Source: Blastococcus sp. CPCC 205250 (GTDB lineage: Bacteria; Actinomycetota; Actinomycetes; Mycobacteriales; Geodermatophilaceae). Taken from it: a DNA stretch of 64,000 bases. The notes under the pieces were generated by a model. That model was not told the DNA's origin, ran no database searches, and was given only the letters and a program-made list of their open reading frames with translations. The number at the start of each line of letters is the position of its first letter. The stretch's first letter is position 1. Positions 34,352 through 43,616 of this stretch are shown here, one piece after another. The DNA lies in assembly GCF_019799925.1 (NCBI RefSeq), contig NZ_JABGCG010000002.1, forward strand, positions 62,001 through 126,000. The letters are read 5' to 3'. Both the position numbers and the translations under genes were made by a program.

Positions 34352-34493
34352 CGCCCGCGGCGCCCCAGTCGCCCCACGCACCACCGGAGCCCCGGCTCAC
34401 CCGGACGCCTCTCGTCACCCAGTGCAACCAACCTGGGTCCCCGACCGGCGTGCCGCGAACTGCTCCGTCACGCCGCGGGGCACGATCCGGGAC

Positions 34494-35141
34494 GTGACCG
34501 CAGCCGCTCTCTCCCTCGCCGCCGACGACCACGGCACCGACGGATCCCCCGTCCGCCGCAGCCGTGCAGAGCGGCAGGCCATCGTGCTCGACACCGCCGA
34601 GCGGCTCTTCGCCGCGCGCAGCTCGCGCAGCGTGGGCATGGACGAACTGGTCCGTGAGACCGGCCTGGGGAAGATGACCGTCTACCGGCTCTTCAAGAGC
34701 AAGGACGAGCTCGTCGGGGCCTACCTGGCCCGCAAGGCGGCCACCGTCCTCGCCTCGGTCGACGCCGACCTGGCACGCCTGGACGGCGACCCGCGCGCCG
34801 CCCTGCTCGCGGTCGTGGACATCGTCGAGCGCGACGTCACCCGCGCCGGGTTCCGCGGCTGCCCCTTCACCAACGTGAGCAGCGAGTACGACGACCCGAC
34901 GCACCCGGCCCGCAGTGCCGCCGCCGACTACAAGTTCGAGCTGCACGCCCGCCTCGAGCAGCTCGCCGACCAGCTGCTGCCCGGCGCGGGCGAGGACCTC
35001 GCCGCGCAGATCCACCTCGTGATCGACGGGATGTACCTCTCCGGCGGCCTGCTGGGGCCCGACGGCCCGGCCGCGCACGGCCGCCAGCTGGCCGAGCGGC
35101 TCATCGACGCCGCGCGGGCCGGCGTCCCCGTCCCCGCCTGA
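34494..35141 (+). CDS. TetR-family transcriptional regulator
   Basis: A 215-residue regulator with an N-terminal TetR helix-turn-helix (about 25-70: RQAIVLDTAERLFA, SVGMDELVRETGLGKMTVYRLF) and an AcrR-like C-terminal ligand domain that contains GFRGCPFTNVSSEY. GTG at 34494 was chosen over an upstream frame that reads through non-coding-like sequence. No divergent neighbour reveals its target. Short tandem repeats follow at 35147-35236. Confidence 0.85.
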   Translation: MTAAALSLAADDHGTDGSPVRRSRAERQAIVLDTAERLFAARSSRSVGMDELVRETGLGKMTVYRLFKSKDELVGAYLARKAATVLASVDADLARLDGDPRAALLAVVDIVERDVTRAGFRGCPFTNVSSEYDDPTHPARSAAADYKFELHARLEQLADQLLPGAGEDLAAQIHLVIDGMYLSGGLLGPDGPAAHGRQLAERLIDAARAGVPVPA

Positions 35142-35146
35142 CCTGC

Positions 35147-35236
35147 GCGCCGGTCGGCCCGGCCCAGGCCTCTGGACGAGCGGCGCCGGTCGGCCCGGCC
35201 CCGGCCCTGGACGAGCGGCCGCGCCGGTCGCCCCGC
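35147..35236. repeat. Tandem repeat of about 36 bp, 2.5 copies
   Basis: Units at 35147-35182 and 35183-35217 begin GCGCCGGTCGGCCCGGCC and end TGGACGAGCG; a partial third follows. They lie between the TetR gene and the next frame. Confidence 0.65.
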
Positions 35237-35247
35237 AGGATGCAGGG

Positions 35248-35676
35248 GTGACCGACGCCGACCGCAGCCGCCCCGACCTCGACGACACGACGGTCGAGGG
35301 GCTGGGCAAGCTCTCCGAGGCCCTGGAGACCATCGAGCAGGCCCGGGGCCAGCTCTACGGCTTCCACCAGCACTCCGGCAAGGCCGACCTGCTGCTGCAG
35401 GACGCCGTCGAGCTGTTCCGGGAGTCGGGCCACACGCAGCTCGCCGACGACCTCGAGCGCGACCTCGTGGGACGCAACGTGATCGCCGACCGCTGGACCT
35501 TCCAGATCGTCGAGGACTACGACGCGAACTACTGGTCCACGTTCCGGGCCTTCGACGAGCGGGCCCGCACCGAGCTCTCCGACGGCGACCGGCACGTGTA
35601 CGAGGCGCGGATGAAGCAGCGTGAGCGCACCAAGGGCCACCCGCACCACGAGGCCGGTCCGGCGCTCTCCGACTGA
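35248..35676 (+). CDS. Conserved actinobacterial hypothetical protein
   Basis: A 142-residue hydrophilic, mostly helical protein with no signal or membrane segment. It has a helical region VEGLGKLSEALETIEQARG, then LLLQDAVELFRESGHTQLADDLERDL, and a Trp/Tyr-rich centre (WTFQIVEDYDANYWSTF). The C-terminal tail is His-rich. I recognise the type from actinobacterial genomes but know no function. Third-position GC and length support coding. Confidence 0.75.
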   Translation: MTDADRSRPDLDDTTVEGLGKLSEALETIEQARGQLYGFHQHSGKADLLLQDAVELFRESGHTQLADDLERDLVGRNVIADRWTFQIVEDYDANYWSTFRAFDERARTELSDGDRHVYEARMKQRERTKGHPHHEAGPALSD

Positions 35677-35715
35677 CCACGGTTCCCCGGCGTCCGGATC
35701 GGGCACCGGAGGGGC

Positions 35716-35886
35716 ATGAACATGCCCGATGGGAACGGCGCGGGATCCGACCGCGAGGCCAAGCCGCTCGGCGCGGACAAGGCGCCCGGCGAGGACCGGG
35801 AGTCCCTCGGCGCGACCGAGGGCCCGGCCGACGGGATCGCCGGCCCGGCCTGGCCCCCGGCCGACACCGAACCCGACGCCCACTGA
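35716..35886 (+). CDS. Small acidic hypothetical protein, 56 residues
   Basis: ATG at 35716 with GGAGG five nt upstream. The peptide is Asp/Glu/Gly/Pro-rich (MNMPDGNGAGSDREAKPLG...), without helices or membrane segments, and is probably disordered. It sits alone between the 142-residue protein and the LapA-like gene. Confidence 0.5.
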   Translation: MNMPDGNGAGSDREAKPLGADKAPGEDRESLGATEGPADGIAGPAWPPADTEPDAH

Positions 35887-35946
35887 GGCCCCGGGCCCGC
35901 TGCGCGGCCGTTTGACGCGTGGCCCGCGGTGGGCATCCAGGAGGCC

Positions 35947-36321
35947 GTGACCACTCCCTCCTCCCCCGCCGACCCCTACCCGGGCACCACGCCCGGCGTC
36001 CCGCGGGCGCCCGGCGCCCCCGGTCTCGGCACGACCGGGGGGACGACGACGGGTCCGACCGCCCCCGCGCGCGGGCCTGCGCCCGCGGAGCGGCACACCG
36101 GCAAGACGATCGGCCGGACGCTGGCCCTGGCCCTGCTGCTGTTCGTCACGGTCGTGCTGGTGCTGTTCGTCGTCTTCAACACCCAGAGCGTCGACATCAG
36201 CCTCGTCTTCGCCGACGTCAACGCGCCGCTGGTGCTGGCGCTGCTCATCGCCGCCGGGCTCGGCGCGCTGGTCTCCGGTCTGGCCGCCGCCGTCCTGCGG
36301 GCCCGCCGCCGCAACCGCTGA
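35947..36321 (+). CDS. LapA/DUF1049-domain membrane protein
   Basis: A protein of about 124 residues. The first 50 are Pro/Gly/Thr-rich and cytoplasmic, followed by two membrane helices ([20 protein letters not shown] and [20 protein letters not shown]) around the [12 protein letters not shown] turn typical of LapA (lipopolysaccharide assembly protein A) domains, then an Arg-rich end. In Gram-positive bacteria the role is unknown. GTG at 35947 has AGGAGG only 2 nt away, so GTG at 35929 is a real alternative. Confidence 0.8.
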   Translation: MTTPSSPADPYPGTTPGVPRAPGAPGLGTTGGTTTGPTAPARGPAPAERHTGKTIGRTLALALLLFVTVVLVLFVVFNTQSVDISLVFADVNAPLVLALLIAAGLGALVSGLAAAVLRARRRNR

Positions 36322-36489
36322 TCCGGCACCCCCTCCCCACCCGGCGGGTGCGCCGGGGCCGCGTCCCCGACCCGGGAGCACGGCTCCGGCGCACCCGCCG
36401 CGTGCGTGCGCCCCGGGCTCGGCGCCCCTCCTCCCATCGGGGCAGCCCGACCCCTCCGAGCGTGTCGAACCGGCTCGTGCTTGCCGTTG

Positions 36490-36526
36490 TTACCGACGAG
36501 TAATAGCGTTTGTTACTGGCGGGTAC
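36490..36526. promoter_or_regulatory. Tandem TTAC-N6-GTAA operators upstream of the acyl-CoA dehydrogenase
   Basis: TTACCGACGAGTAA (36490-36503) and TTACTGGCGGGTAC (36513-36526) are dyads with 23-bp spacing, 43 bp upstream of the ATG at 36569. The form resembles sites of TetR-family regulators of fatty-acid genes. The AT-rich setting also suits a promoter. Confidence 0.6.
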
Positions 36527-36568
36527 GAATCCGCCGGACACGGCACGGAGTTCGGGAGCCACACGCGC

Positions 36569-38413
36569 ATGAGCCACTACACCGCCAACCTGCGGGACCT
36601 CGAGTTCAACCTCTTCGAGTTCCTCGACACCAAGGACAGGTTCGGCACCGGGCCGTTCGCCCAGATGGACGCCGAGACCGCGCGCGGCGTGCTCGCCGAG
36701 GTCCGCAAGCTGGCCGAGGGGCCCGTCGCAGCGTCCTTCGTCGACGCCGACCGCAACCCGCCGGTCTTCGACCCGGCCACCCACTCCGTCGTCCTGCCGG
36801 AGTCGTTCAAGAAGTCGTACAAGGCCGTCGAGGACGGCGAGTGGTACCGCCTCGACCTGCCCGAGCACCTCGGCGGCTTCGGCGCCCCGCACGCGCTCAC
36901 CTGGGCGGCGTTCGAGATGATCCTCGGCGCCAACCCGGCCGTCTTCATGTACGGCTCGGGCGCCTCGTTCGCGGCGATCCTCGACGAGCTGGGCACGCCG
37001 GACCAGAAGCGCCTGGCCGAGCTCATGCTCGAGCACAAGTGGGGCGCGACGATGGTCCTGACCGAGCCCGACGCGGGCTCCGACGTCGGCGCCGGCACCA
37101 CCAAGGCGGTGCAGCAGGCCGACGGGTCCTGGCACATCGAGGGCGTGAAGCGCTTCATCACCTCGGCCGAGCACGACCTGTCCGACAACATCATCCACCT
37201 GGTGCTGGCCCGTCCCGAGGGCGCGAAGCCGGGCACCAAGGGGCTGTCGCTGTTCGTCGTCCCGAAGTTCCACGTCGACCTCGCGACGGGGCAGCTCGGC
37301 GAGCGCAACGGCGCCTACGTCACCAACGTCGAGAAGAAGATGGGCCTCAAGGTCTCCACGACCTGCGAGGTCACCTTCGGGGACGGGCCGGTCCCGGCCA
37401 AGGGCTGGCTGGTCGGCGACGTGCACGACGGCATCGCCCAGATGTTCCAGGTCATCGAGCACGCGCGCATGTTCGTCGGCGCGAAGGCGATCGCCACCCT
37501 GTCGGCCGGCTACCAGGTCGCGCTGGACTACGCCAAGACGCGTGTCCAGGGCGCGGACCTGACGGCGACGTCGAAGGACGCCCCCCGGGTGACCATCACC
37601 CACCACCCCGACGTCCGCCGCTCGCTGATGCTGCAGAAGTCCTACGCCGAGGGCATGCGGGCCCTGTACCTCTACACCGCGAGCTTCCGCGACCAGATCA
37701 CCGAGGCCCAGGCCGCCGGCACCGCGGACAGCGAGGAGGCGGGGCTGGCTGCCCGCCTCAACGACCTGCTGCTGCCGATCGTGAAGGGCTTCGGCTCCGA
37801 GCGGGCCACCCAGCTGCTCACCGCCGAGTCGCTGCAGACCCTCGGCGGTTCGGGCTTCCTGCAGGACTACCCGATCGAGCAGTACATCCGCGACTCCAAG
37901 ATCGACACCCTCTACGAGGGCACGACGGCGATCCAGGGCCAGGACTTCTTCTTCCGGAAGATCGTCAAGGACGGCGGGGTCGCGCTGACCTGGCTGGCCG
38001 GGCAGATCCAGGCCACGGTCGACGGCGAGGCCGGCGACGGCCGCCTCAAGGAGGAGCGGGCCCACCTCAAGGTCGCCCTCGGCGAGGTCCAGGCCATGCT
38101 CACCGCGATGTTCGGGCACCTGACCGCCGCGCAGGAGGACATGACCAACCTCTACAAGATCGGCCAGAACAGCTCCCGGCTGCTGCTGGCCGTCGGCGAC
38201 CTGGTCACCGCGTGGCTGCTGGTCCGCCAGTCCGAGGTGGCCCTGGCCGCGCTCGGCGGCGAGGTCAGCGAGCGCGACCGCCACTTCTACGAGGGCAAGC
38301 TGGCCGCGACCCGCTTCTTCACCACCCAGGTGCTGCCGCGCCTGGCCGGCGAGCGGGCGATCGTCGAGGCCACGGACAACTCCCTCATGGAGGTCGACGA
38401 GGCCGCGTTCTGA
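36569..38413 (+). CDS. Acyl-CoA dehydrogenase, FadE5-like long form
   Basis: A 614-residue FAD enzyme that makes trans-2-enoyl-CoA from acyl-CoA in beta-oxidation. It is far longer than the 380 residues of classic ACADs and matches the two-domain FadE5/AcdA-long type. Visible parts are the FAD/substrate region ([19 protein letters not shown]), [33 protein letters not shown] and [16 protein letters not shown], plus a C-terminal helical extension. It is monocistronic, with operator-like dyads upstream and two hairpins downstream. Confidence 0.92.
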   Translation: MSHYTANLRDLEFNLFEFLDTKDRFGTGPFAQMDAETARGVLAEVRKLAEGPVAASFVDADRNPPVFDPATHSVVLPESFKKSYKAVEDGEWYRLDLPEHLGGFGAPHALTWAAFEMILGANPAVFMYGSGASFAAILDELGTPDQKRLAELMLEHKWGATMVLTEPDAGSDVGAGTTKAVQQADGSWHIEGVKRFITSAEHDLSDNIIHLVLARPEGAKPGTKGLSLFVVPKFHVDLATGQLGERNGAYVTNVEKKMGLKVSTTCEVTFGDGPVPAKGWLVGDVHDGIAQMFQVIEHARMFVGAKAIATLSAGYQVALDYAKTRVQGADLTATSKDAPRVTITHHPDVRRSLMLQKSYAEGMRALYLYTASFRDQITEAQAAGTADSEEAGLAARLNDLLLPIVKGFGSERATQLLTAESLQTLGGSGFLQDYPIEQYIRDSKIDTLYEGTTAIQGQDFFFRKIVKDGGVALTWLAGQIQATVDGEAGDGRLKEERAHLKVALGEVQAMLTAMFGHLTAAQEDMTNLYKIGQNSSRLLLAVGDLVTAWLLVRQSEVALAALGGEVSERDRHFYEGKLAATRFFTTQVLPRLAGERAIVEATDNSLMEVDEAAF

Positions 38414-38418
38414 CGGAG

Positions 38419-38437
38419 GGCCCCCGTGCAGGGGGCC
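38419..38437 (+). terminator. First hairpin after the acyl-CoA dehydrogenase
   Basis: Stem GGCCCCC / GGGGGCC with loop GTGCA, 5 nt after the TGA. Confidence 0.6.
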
Positions 38438-38455
38438 GTCCCCGGACGTCACGAC

Positions 38456-38487
38456 GACGGCCGTCTCCCGCACGGGAGGCGGCCGTC
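38456..38487 (+). terminator. Second, longer hairpin terminator
   Basis: A 14-bp interrupted stem: GACGGCCG and CTCCC pair with GGGAG and CGGCCGTC around GCAC, with one T-G pair. A strong GC-type terminator 43 nt after the dehydrogenase stop. Confidence 0.75.
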
Positions 38488-38629
38488 GCCGTGTGTGGGG
38501 CCGGACCGGGCGGGCATGGACGACGGCACGAGGTCAGGGCCCGCGCCGTGGGCGACGTCGCCCTCCCCGAGCGTGCCGATCCGCCCGGCGGGGCATGAGC
38601 GCAGCGATCCGCGACGACGAGGAGACGAC

Positions 38630-38815
38630 ATGAGCGAGTCCCAGAGCACCGGCTACGGCGAGTCCCCGGACACGGCCGACAGCGACGAGAACCTCATCGA
38701 CGGCCAGACCGGCGACAACGCCGGCGACCGCGGCGAGCTGGACACGACCCTGACCACCGACGACGAGGCCCAGCGCGACGACTCCGTCGTCCGCGGCGGG
38801 AACGACGCGTCCTAG
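38630..38815 (+). CDS. Small acidic protein, 61 residues
   Basis: ATG at 38630 with GAGGAG 6-11 nt upstream. The product (MSESQSTGYGESPDTADSDENLIDG...) is very rich in Asp, Glu, Ser and Thr, lacks hydrophobic segments and is probably disordered. Its TAG shares the CTAG palindrome at 38812-38815 with the stop of the convergent response-regulator gene, so there is no room for a terminator between them. Confidence 0.6.
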   Translation: MSESQSTGYGESPDTADSDENLIDGQTGDNAGDRGELDTTLTTDDEAQRDDSVVRGGNDAS

Positions 38816-39417
38816 ATCCAGCCGTGCCGGCGCGCGGCCTCCACGGCCGCGTGCCGGTTCGCCGCGCCCAGCTTCCCCGCGGCGGCCGACAGGTGGTTGC
38901 GCACGGTCCCGGGTGACAGGTGGACGCGGGCGGCGATCTCCTCGACCGGCGCGCCACCGGCAGCGAGCTCGAGGACGTCGGCCTCGCGCGGGGTCAGCGG
39001 GCTGTCCCCCGCACTGATCGCCTCCGCAGCCAGCTCCGGGTCGACGTAGCGTCCGCCGCGGGCCACCGTGCGGACGACGTCGGTGAGCACCGGTGCCGAG
39101 ACGGTCTTCGGCAGGAACCCCCGCACGCCCGCCTCCAGCGCCCGCTTGAGGTGCCCGGCCCGGCCGTGGCCGGTGACGATCATACAGGCGCAGCCCGGCA
39201 GCAGGGCGCCGAGCTCCGCCGCGACGGAGATGCCGTCCCGGTCGGGCATCTGCAGGTCCAGGACGGCGACGTCCGGGCGGTGCGCCCGCGCCATCGCCAG
39301 CGCCTCGGCGCCCGAGGCGGCCTGGGCGACCACCTCGATGTCGTCCTCCAGGGCCAGCAGCGCCGCCAGGGCCGACCGGATGAGGTTCTCGTCGTCGGCC
39401 AGCAGTACCCGGATCAC
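38812..39417 (-). CDS. NarL/DesR-type response regulator
   Basis: A 201-residue two-component regulator. The receiver domain has acidic pocket DDEN, phospho-acceptor Asp in VLDLQMPD and Lys in FLPKT. The LuxR/NarL helix-turn-helix is at about 135-195 (LTPREADVLELAAGG, VEEIAARVHLSPGTVRNHLSAAAGKLG). It is coupled to the kinase gene by a GTGA overlap and lies last in an operon with an ABC-2 exporter, whose expression it probably controls. Confidence 0.92.
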   Translation of the reverse strand: MIRVLLADDENLIRSALAALLALEDDIEVVAQAASGAEALAMARAHRPDVAVLDLQMPDRDGISVAAELGALLPGCACMIVTGHGRAGHLKRALEAGVRGFLPKTVSAPVLTDVVRTVARGGRYVDPELAAEAISAGDSPLTPREADVLELAAGGAPVEEIAARVHLSPGTVRNHLSAAAGKLGAANRHAAVEAARRHGWI

Positions 39418-40664
39418 GCCGTCCCCTCCCTGGGGAGGTCCGCCGCCAGCACGAAGCGGTCCCCCTCCCGGCCGGCCGTCAGCCGGCCCGCCCGCTGCGA
39501 CAGCCGCTCGGCCAGCCCGGTCAGCCCGCTCCCCCATCCGGCGTCCGCGACCTCGACACCGTCGTTGACCACCCGCAGCCGGGCGGTCGGTCCCGCCACG
39601 GCCAGCTCGATCGTGCACTCGGTGGCGCGGCTGTGCCGCAGCACGTTGGTGACCGCCTCGCGCACCACCCAGCCCAGCGCCGTCTGCACCGGCGGGGGCA
39701 GCGCCGACCCGGCGTCCTCACCGGTGACGGTGCAGGCCACCCCGGCGGCACGCAGCACGGAGCGGGCGCCGGCGAGCTCGCCGCCCAGGTCGGCGGTCCG
39801 GTAGCCGCGCACGACGTCGCGCACCTCGCGCAGCGACTCCTCGGCGATGCGGCTGATCTCCCCGAGCTCGCCGTCGGCCCCCGGCCGCTCGCGGCGCACG
39901 AGCTCGGCCGCGAGCTGGCTCTTGACCGCGATCGCCGACAGGTTGCGGCCCATCACGTCGTGCAGGTCCCGGGCGAAGCGCAGCCGCTCCTCGGCGACGG
40001 CCAGCTGCACCTGCACGCCTCTCGTCCGCTCCATCTCGCTGACGACGTCGAGGACCCACACGGTGAACCGGAAGGCCAGGGCCAGGAACGTCACTGCCGC
40101 CCCGGTGACCACGGCCAGGACCGAGGCCGCGGGCAGGGCGGCGCCCACCGCCGCCGTGACGACGCCGGTGGCGCCGCCGATCCCGAACCCCCACCGGGTC
40201 AGACGCTGCGACGACCAGCCGGTGGACGCCGCGGTGAGCGCCATGGCCGGCGGCATGGCCAGGCCCCAGGCCAGCGCCGGGGTGTCCGTCCCCTCCGGGG
40301 CGTACGCCAGGACGGCGAGCCCCGCCGTGACCACGGCGGCGACCGTGGCCGCCGCGAGCGGGCTGCGCGGCAGCGGGCGGCCCTCGCGGTGGGCGGCCAG
40401 GCCGGTGTGCGCCAGCCAGACCCCCGTGACGCTGACGGCGAGCGAGCCGGCGAGGAAGGCGGTGGCGGCCGGACCGGACGGTCGCTCCGCCGCGCCGTGG
40501 ACCCCCAGGCCGAGCAGCGGCGTCATGGCGAGCCAGCCGTAGAAGGACCAGCGGGTGTAGAGGTCGATGCGCTGCGGCGCCGTGCGGCCTCCCCACCAGC
40601 GAGCGACGGTCGGCACGGCCGCCATGCTGCCGTACCGGCCGCCGGTCCCCGAGCGGGTGCTCAC
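39414..40664 (-). CDS. DesK-type sensor histidine kinase
   Basis: A 416-residue membrane kinase. Five to six hydrophobic segments lie in residues 20-195, then the HisKA_3 dimerisation helix with phospho-His in FARDLHDVMGRN, and the HATPase domain (VREAVTNVLRHS, VNDGVEVADAGWGSGLTGLAERL). The extracellular signal is unknown; sensing within the membrane is likely, because no large external loop exists. GTG at 40664 overlaps the permease stop (GTGA). Confidence 0.9.
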   Translation of the reverse strand: MSTRSGTGGRYGSMAAVPTVARWWGGRTAPQRIDLYTRWSFYGWLAMTPLLGLGVHGAAERPSGPAATAFLAGSLAVSVTGVWLAHTGLAAHREGRPLPRSPLAAATVAAVVTAGLAVLAYAPEGTDTPALAWGLAMPPAMALTAASTGWSSQRLTRWGFGIGGATGVVTAAVGAALPAASVLAVVTGAAVTFLALAFRFTVWVLDVVSEMERTRGVQVQLAVAEERLRFARDLHDVMGRNLSAIAVKSQLAAELVRRERPGADGELGEISRIAEESLREVRDVVRGYRTADLGGELAGARSVLRAAGVACTVTGEDAGSALPPPVQTALGWVVREAVTNVLRHSRATECTIELAVAGPTARLRVVNDGVEVADAGWGSGLTGLAERLSQRAGRLTAGREGDRFVLAADLPREGTA

Positions 40665-41464
40665 CGTCGCGGCGCCCACCGGAACACGCGGGGCGCGACG
40701 ACGGCACCCGCGACCAGCCACCCCGCGAGGACCAGGAGCGGCAGCGGCGCGGCCGCCCAGGCGCCGGCGAGGTCGACCGCGTCGCCGTCCCACGTCCGGC
40801 CGACCAGCCCGAGCTGGGTCAGCTCGACCACCGGGGACAGCGGGAGGAACCGCAGCACCTGCCCGACCTCGTCCGGGAAGGCCGACAGCGGGAAGAACAG
40901 ACCCGACGCCGCCGTCGCGACGAGGACCAGCGGGAGCGTGGTGATCTGGGCGCTCTCCGCGGTGCGGGTGAACGCGGTGCTGGCCGCGGCCAGCAGCACC
41001 ATCAGGGCGGCACCGCCCACGAGCCCGGCCAGTGGCAGGACGACGTCCACCGGGGCCGCCCACTCGCCGAGGACGAGGACCCCGAGGGCCACCAGCAGCA
41101 GCTGCCCGACGGTGACCAGCAGGGTGGGCACCGAGGTCGCCAGCAGCACCTCGGCCTCGGTCAGCTCCCCCGTGCGCATCCGCTGGAGCACGAGCTCCTC
41201 GCGGCGGGCGACGAACGTGGTGACGAGGTTGTAGTAGGTCAGGAAGACCAGCGTCACGCCGGTCGCGGTGACGAGCAGGCGCGGGCCGGTGGCGGTCTCC
41301 TCGCCGCCGACGGCGAGCAGCCGCACCGCCGCGACCAGGAGCAGCGGCATCAGCACGGAGTTGACGACGGCGGTGCGGTTGCGCAGCAGCAGCCGCGTCT
41401 CCGCGCCGGCCAGGACGAGGCTGCGGCGCAGCCGGGACGGCGCCGGGGTGGTCAGGGCGGTCAT
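40661..41464 (-). CDS. ABC-2 type exporter permease
   Basis: A 267-residue permease with six membrane helices, of the ABC-2/DrrB type (starts ETRLLLRNRTAVVNSVLMP, later LPLSAFPDEVGQVLRFLPLSPVVE). It forms an efflux pump with the ATPase encoded 46 nt upstream. The cargo may be a drug, lipid or natural product. Confidence 0.9.
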   Translation of the reverse strand: MTALTTPAPSRLRRSLVLAGAETRLLLRNRTAVVNSVLMPLLLVAAVRLLAVGGEETATGPRLLVTATGVTLVFLTYYNLVTTFVARREELVLQRMRTGELTEAEVLLATSVPTLLVTVGQLLLVALGVLVLGEWAAPVDVVLPLAGLVGGAALMVLLAAASTAFTRTAESAQITTLPLVLVATAASGLFFPLSAFPDEVGQVLRFLPLSPVVELTQLGLVGRTWDGDAVDLAGAWAAAPLPLLVLAGWLVAGAVVAPRVFRWAPRR

Positions 41465-41510
41465 CTGGGGGCCTCTCTCGGGGTGTGGTCAGGCGGCGGG
41501 GGCGGGGCGA

Positions 41511-42479
41511 TCAGGCGGCGGCGGCGCCGTCGACGTCGGCGTCAGAGTCGGCGACGGCGAGGAAGGCCTGCTCGAGCGTCGCGGAGCGGGCCTGCAGCCC
41601 GGCCAGGACGACGCCCTCGCGGTCGGCCCAGGCCAGCAGCCGGGTCAGCACCGGCTGCAGGGCCTGCGTGTGCAGCTCGACCCGCGGGCTCGTGGCGACG
41701 AGGCGGGCGCCGGGCACGGCCGGCAGCTCCGGCGCGTCCGGCGGCAGCTGGAACCGGATCGTCGCCGGCTGGGTCGCGGCGATCTCGCCGGCGGTGCCCG
41801 CGAGCACGATCCGCCCGGCCCGCATGACCGCGATCCGGTCGGCCAGCTCCTCGGCCTCCTCCAGGTGGTGCGTGGTGAGGACGACGGCAGCTCCCTCGGC
41901 GACCCGCCGGCGGACCAGCCCCCACACCGTGCGCCGGCTCTCGGGGTCCAGCCCCGTCGTCGGCTCGTCGAGGACGATCACGCGCGGGCGACCGAGCAGC
42001 GCGAGGGTGAGGTCGAGCCTGCGGCGCTCCCCGCCGGACAGGCTGCGGACCCGGACGTCGGCCCGCCCCGTGAGACCGACCTGGGCCAGGGCCTCGTCCA
42101 CCGGCTGCGGCGAGGTGAGCGTGCCGGCCCACGTCCGCACCGTCTCGGCCACCGTGAGGTCGCCGGGCAGCCCGCTGGCCTGCAGCAGCACGCCCAGCGA
42201 GGGCCGGACGGCGGTCCGGTCGGCGACGGGGTCGGCGCCCAGGACCCGGACCGTGCCGGCGGCCGGGCGGGCGAGCCCCTCGAGCACCTCCAGCGCGGAC
42301 GTCTTGCCGGCGCCGTTGACCCCGAGCAGGGCGAAGACCTCCCCGGGCCGGACCTCGAAGGAGATGCCGCGCACGGCCGGGAAGGTGCCGTAGCGACGCT
42401 CGAGGTCGACCACCTCGACGGCCGGGGGACCGGTCTCCCCCGGCCCCGGTGGTGGGGACAGGACTGCGTCCGGGCGCAT
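41511..42479 (-). CDS. ABC-2 type exporter ATP-binding protein
   Basis: A 322-residue DrrA/CcmA-like ATPase: Walker A GVNGAGKT, Q-loop LLQASGLP, signature LSGGERRR, Walker B VIVLDEPTTGLD, H-loop TTHHLEEAEEL, and a C-terminal regulatory domain of about 95 residues. ATG at 42479 has GAGGAGG at ideal spacing. It is the first gene of the operon ATPase, permease, kinase, regulator. Confidence 0.92.
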   Translation of the reverse strand: MRPDAVLSPPPGPGETGPPAVEVVDLERRYGTFPAVRGISFEVRPGEVFALLGVNGAGKTSALEVLEGLARPAAGTVRVLGADPVADRTAVRPSLGVLLQASGLPGDLTVAETVRTWAGTLTSPQPVDEALAQVGLTGRADVRVRSLSGGERRRLDLTLALLGRPRVIVLDEPTTGLDPESRRTVWGLVRRRVAEGAAVVLTTHHLEEAEELADRIAVMRAGRIVLAGTAGEIAATQPATIRFQLPPDAPELPAVPGARLVATSPRVELHTQALQPVLTRLLAWADREGVVLAGLQARSATLEQAFLAVADSDADVDGAAAA

Positions 42480-42609
42480 GTCGCCTCCTCGTGCTGGCCG
42501 CCGGCCGTGGTCCGGCCGGTCTCGCGGCACCTCCGAGGCTGCCGCCGCTCCGGGCCCGGCACAGGTGCCACCGCTCACGACTCCGGCGGGCCACGGCACG
42601 GGTCCCCCC

Positions 42610-42621
42610 TGACACGTGTCA
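42610..42621. promoter_or_regulatory. Perfect palindrome TGACACGTGTCA in a divergent promoter region
   Basis: A 12-bp perfect palindrome in the 204-bp gap between the leftward exporter operon and the rightward gene at 42684. It may be an operator for either side. Confidence 0.4.
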
Positions 42622-42683
42622 CGGGTGCGCCGTGCCCGGGCGCCCGCGCCCGGCTCCCCGGACACCCCTCCTACGCTGGACCG

Positions 42684-43616
42684 GTGCCCGCCGCCGTCCA
42701 CGTCCAGCGCCTGGCCGCCGGCGAGTGGCGGCACCGGGCCGCGGTCCACGCGCAGCGCGCCGACGCGCTGACCGCCGCGCACCGCGACCGGCGCGGCCGC
42801 GGGGAGACGCACGCGGTGGAGGACTTCCTCTACACCTACTACGACACCCGCCCCACCCTGCTGCGCCGCTGGCACCCGGGAGCCGGGGTGGCACTGCTGC
42901 CCGAGGACGGGACGCCGGCCCCGCAGAGCGGCACCCGCTGGTACGCCACGGCGCCGGACGGCGTGGTCGGCCTGGACCCCGCCGCGTTCCTGGCCGACCG
43001 CGGGGACACGGTGCGGTTCGTCGCCCGGCTGCTCGCCGCCACCGCGTCCCGGCCGGCCTTCACGGGGTGCTTCGGGCTGCACGAGTGGGCGATGGTCTAC
43101 CGGGCCGACGACCGGCGGCACCCCCTGCCGCTGCGGCTCGGGCAGGCCGGCACGGACGCCGTCGTCGAGGCCCAGCCCGTCCGGTGCACCCACTACGACG
43201 CCTTCCGCTTCTTCACCCCCGAGGCCGTGGGGCGCAACGCGCTGCAGCCCACCCGCGCCACGCAGGTCGACCTCGAGCAGCCGGGCTGCCTGCACGCCGG
43301 GATGGACCTGCACAAGTGGTCGCTGAAGCTCGGCCCCGCGGTGCCCGGCGAGCTCGCCCTCGACTGCTTCGCCCTCGCCGCCGACGTCCGGCTGCTCGAC
43401 ATGCAGGCCTCGCCCTACGACCTGGGCTCCTACGGCCACCCCGCGGTCGCGGTGGAGACCCCGGAGGGGCGGGCCGAGTACGCCCGCCGGCAGCGGGAGC
43501 TGGCCGGGCGCGCCGCGGGCCTGCGCGAGCGGCTGCTCGACGTCTGCGGCGCGTTGCTCGGTGCACTCCCGCCCGTCGCTGCGCCGTCATCGGCTGGTCG
43601 TACCGTCGGGACGTGA
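42684..43616 (+). CDS. Conserved actinobacterial protein (often labelled 3-methyladenine DNA glycosylase)
   Basis: A 310-residue cytoplasmic protein beginning AAVHVQRLAAGEWRHRAA, then THAVEDFLYTYYDTRPTLLRRWHPG and a C-terminal VRLLDMQASPYDLGSYGHPAVAVET stretch. Proteins of this type are conserved in actinobacteria, and I recall them being annotated as 3-methyladenine DNA glycosylases. I see no helix-hairpin-helix motif or other glycosylase signature to confirm this. The start is GTG at 42684. Its stop overlaps the phosphatase start (GTGA), so both are co-translated. Confidence 0.7.
   Translation: MPAAVHVQRLAAGEWRHRAAVHAQRADALTAAHRDRRGRGETHAVEDFLYTYYDTRPTLLRRWHPGAGVALLPEDGTPAPQSGTRWYATAPDGVVGLDPAAFLADRGDTVRFVARLLAATASRPAFTGCFGLHEWAMVYRADDRRHPLPLRLGQAGTDAVVEAQPVRCTHYDAFRFFTPEAVGRNALQPTRATQVDLEQPGCLHAGMDLHKWSLKLGPAVPGELALDCFALAADVRLLDMQASPYDLGSYGHPAVAVETPEGRAEYARRQRELAGRAAGLRERLLDVCGALLGALPPVAAPSSAGRTVGT

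Noticed and set aside
38595..38633. A 12-codon frame ending in ATGA overlap with the small acidic protein
   Set aside because: There is no convincing ribosome site, and such overlaps occur by chance at this size. It cannot be called a leader peptide from sequence alone.
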